Below, in pieces: positions 62,738-64,000 of a stretch of DNA of 64,000 bases (position 1 is its first letter; every line of letters begins with the position of its first letter). A program made the position numbers and the translations under genes. A model generated the notes under the pieces. It was given only the letters and a program-made list of their open reading frames with translations. It made no database searches and was not told where the DNA came from. The stretch lies in contig JAGIAT010000004.1 in assembly GCA_017744715.1 (NCBI GenBank), positions 574,594-638,593 on the forward strand, written 5' to 3'. Origin of the DNA: Niabella sp. Its GTDB lineage: Bacteria; Bacteroidota; Bacteroidia; Chitinophagales; Chitinophagaceae.

Positions 62738-63409
62738 ATGCAGACCTCCCACCCCTTCCGGCCCGGATTTGCGCATAAACTGCGTGCCATCGACCGCGTA
62801 TACTTTTCGCTTATTGCAGGCAGTATTGCGGCAGTAGCACTTTATGCCCTTCATCTTCCCTCAATGATGATTATCCTTGCTGGCTGGCTGGCGTTTTGTA
62901 TCTGCTACCTTATTCTTTGCTGGCAGGTTATTTATACCACCCCCCTGGAATACATTGTAAAAAGGGCTGCGGTAGAAGATGGAAGCCGGGTATTTGTTTT
63001 TACGTTCATTGTGCTGGCCTGTTTTGCCTGCATGGGCGCCGTGCTGAGTATTGTAATCAATTCCAGGGGAAATACGGCCAACCACTTTTTATGGCTGCCC
63101 CTGTCCGTATCCGCAATGATCGCTTCCTGGTTATTGGTACATACCATTTATACCTTTCATTACGCGCATCTTTACTACCAGAACGGTGCTAAAGGAAGCG
63201 GGCTGAACTTCCCGGGAGATGAAAAACCCGATTACCGCGACTTTGCCTATTATTCGCTTTGTATGGGTTGTACCTTCCAGGTTTCAGATGTAGATACCAC
63301 CTCCAAAAATCTAAGAATGGTGACCATGTATCACGGACTGATCTCCTTTGCACTAAATACCTTCCTGGTGGCCCTTACCATTAATATCGTTTCGGGATTG
63401 GTGCATTAG
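62738..63409 (+). CDS. DUF1345 membrane protein
   Basis: 223-residue protein with about five membrane segments and the family block near residues 165-185 (DFAYYSLCMGCTFQVSDV). The role of DUF1345 proteins is not known. It is followed only by repeats up to the window end. The gap to the divergent MFS gene is 217 bp. Confidence 0.9.
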   Translation: MQTSHPFRPGFAHKLRAIDRVYFSLIAGSIAAVALYALHLPSMMIILAGWLAFCICYLILCWQVIYTTPLEYIVKRAAVEDGSRVFVFTFIVLACFACMGAVLSIVINSRGNTANHFLWLPLSVSAMIASWLLVHTIYTFHYAHLYYQNGAKGSGLNFPGDEKPDYRDFAYYSLCMGCTFQVSDVDTTSKNLRMVTMYHGLISFALNTFLVALTINIVSGLVH

Positions 63410-64000
63410 GGTTGAAGCGGTCAGCTATCAGTTGTCAGCTCTCAGCAATTAGCGTCAGTAGCCTTCAGCTTTTAGCATTTAGCCAATGGAAACAGGCAAT
63501 AGTGAATCAATGTCGTTTCCTTTAGCACACAGACGTCTGATATATTTGCTCACAGATTTCCCAGATCTTCACAGAAAGGGCTGCAAGGGCCCCGATACGC
63601 CTTTCTCATTGCGTCTTACCAGACAAATATCTGGCCCAAGAAAACGGTATTGAATAGTGAATAGTCAAGAGATATAAGAATGTGAAACCGGATCCAACGT
63701 TGAACCGGAAACAGTTTTGCTTTCGGCCTTCAGTTATCAGTTTTTAGTCGATTACATCCGGGATCATAGATTTGTTCACTCGCATAAAGTATCACTGATT
63801 TCACCCTTGAACGTTGACCCTGAAACGGCTTCAGCTATCTGTTCTCAGTCTTCAGTTGTATCTGTCATGCTCAGGTGATAACACTCCTATTGTGGAATCG
63901 CATTGAACAACTGATCTGCTTATCACGAACGGAATCATCTGAGAACTATTGTTGTCCGGTAAAACTTTTAGTTGAAGGGATAAGGGTTGATTTTGAAGGG
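63410..64000. repeat. gene-free end region rich in degenerate repeats
   Basis: Units of several families are mixed here: tcagctatcagttgtcagctctcagc (63420-63445), ccttcagcttttagcatttagc (63462-63483), cacagatttcccagatcttcacag (63551-63574), gaatagtgaatagtc (63652-63666), ccttcagttatcagtttttag (63728-63748) and ttctcagtcttcagttg (63841-63857). No open frame with protein-like features, promoter or RNA gene was recognised. Confidence 0.7.

Noticed and set aside
63410..64000. small protein gene at the window end
   Set aside because: All frames are short, interrupted and made of repeat units.

Overview
The window reads as chromosomal DNA of a Bacteroidota member, most likely Chitinophagaceae (Niabella/Niastella/Chitinophaga-like). 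This is inferred from family make-up (DUF6702, HupE-like and M1 peptidase trio; DAP-type MurE; long class II IlvC; MetRS with a KVSTS loop and an EMAP-type tail), from promoter elements of the TAnnTTTG type, from the near absence of Shine-Dalgarno sequences, and from the many degenerate intergenic repeats of the 'tcagtcttcagttatcagt' type. No tRNA, rRNA, CRISPR array, prophage or insertion sequence was seen.

Layout. 1-8.5 kb holds housekeeping genes: a truncated M1 aminopeptidase, a HupE-like membrane protein, DUF6702, lnt, an alpha/beta hydrolase, an SDR, gpsA and a small hypothetical gene. 8.6-25.5 kb is a complete minus-strand dcw cluster in the order mraZ-rsmH-ftsL-ftsI-murE-mraY-murD-ftsW-murG-murC-ftsQ-ftsA-ftsZ, without murF and ddl. 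Upstream of mraZ lie three 10-bp-phased GTG boxes (candidate MraZ operator), followed by a roughly 240-bp cluster of DnaA-box-like 9-mers in a gene-free 0.7 kb. 26-37 kb carries metG, a very large AsmA-like protein, two helical-repeat proteins, a small secreted protein and a 97-bp tandem repeat.

37-54 kb is a branched-chain amino acid region: leuA, a tandem-ATPase ABC protein, a degenerate LeuB-like protein, then a transcription attenuator (a leader peptide with nine consecutive Ile/Leu/Val codons plus terminator and antiterminator) in front of ilvD-dinB-ilvB-abm-omt-ilvN-glyoxalase-dinB-ilvC, a terminator, a second tandem-ATPase ABC protein and, after a short unrelated stretch, ilvA. The ilv enzymes give the full route from threonine and pyruvate to the 2-keto acids, with small accessory enzymes inserted between them. 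54-63.4 kb holds lipoprotein and membrane proteins, a third DinB-like gene, a WYL regulator, a bestrophin, NhaA with a neighbouring LysR regulator, an MFS transporter and a DUF1345 protein. The last 0.6 kb has only repeats.

Most interesting: the ilv attenuator; the catalytically stripped LeuB homologue beside a LeuA that lacks the leucine-binding domain; the DnaA-box cluster and MraZ boxes at the head of the dcw cluster; and an intergenic repeat that appears to have become the coding linker of MetRS.
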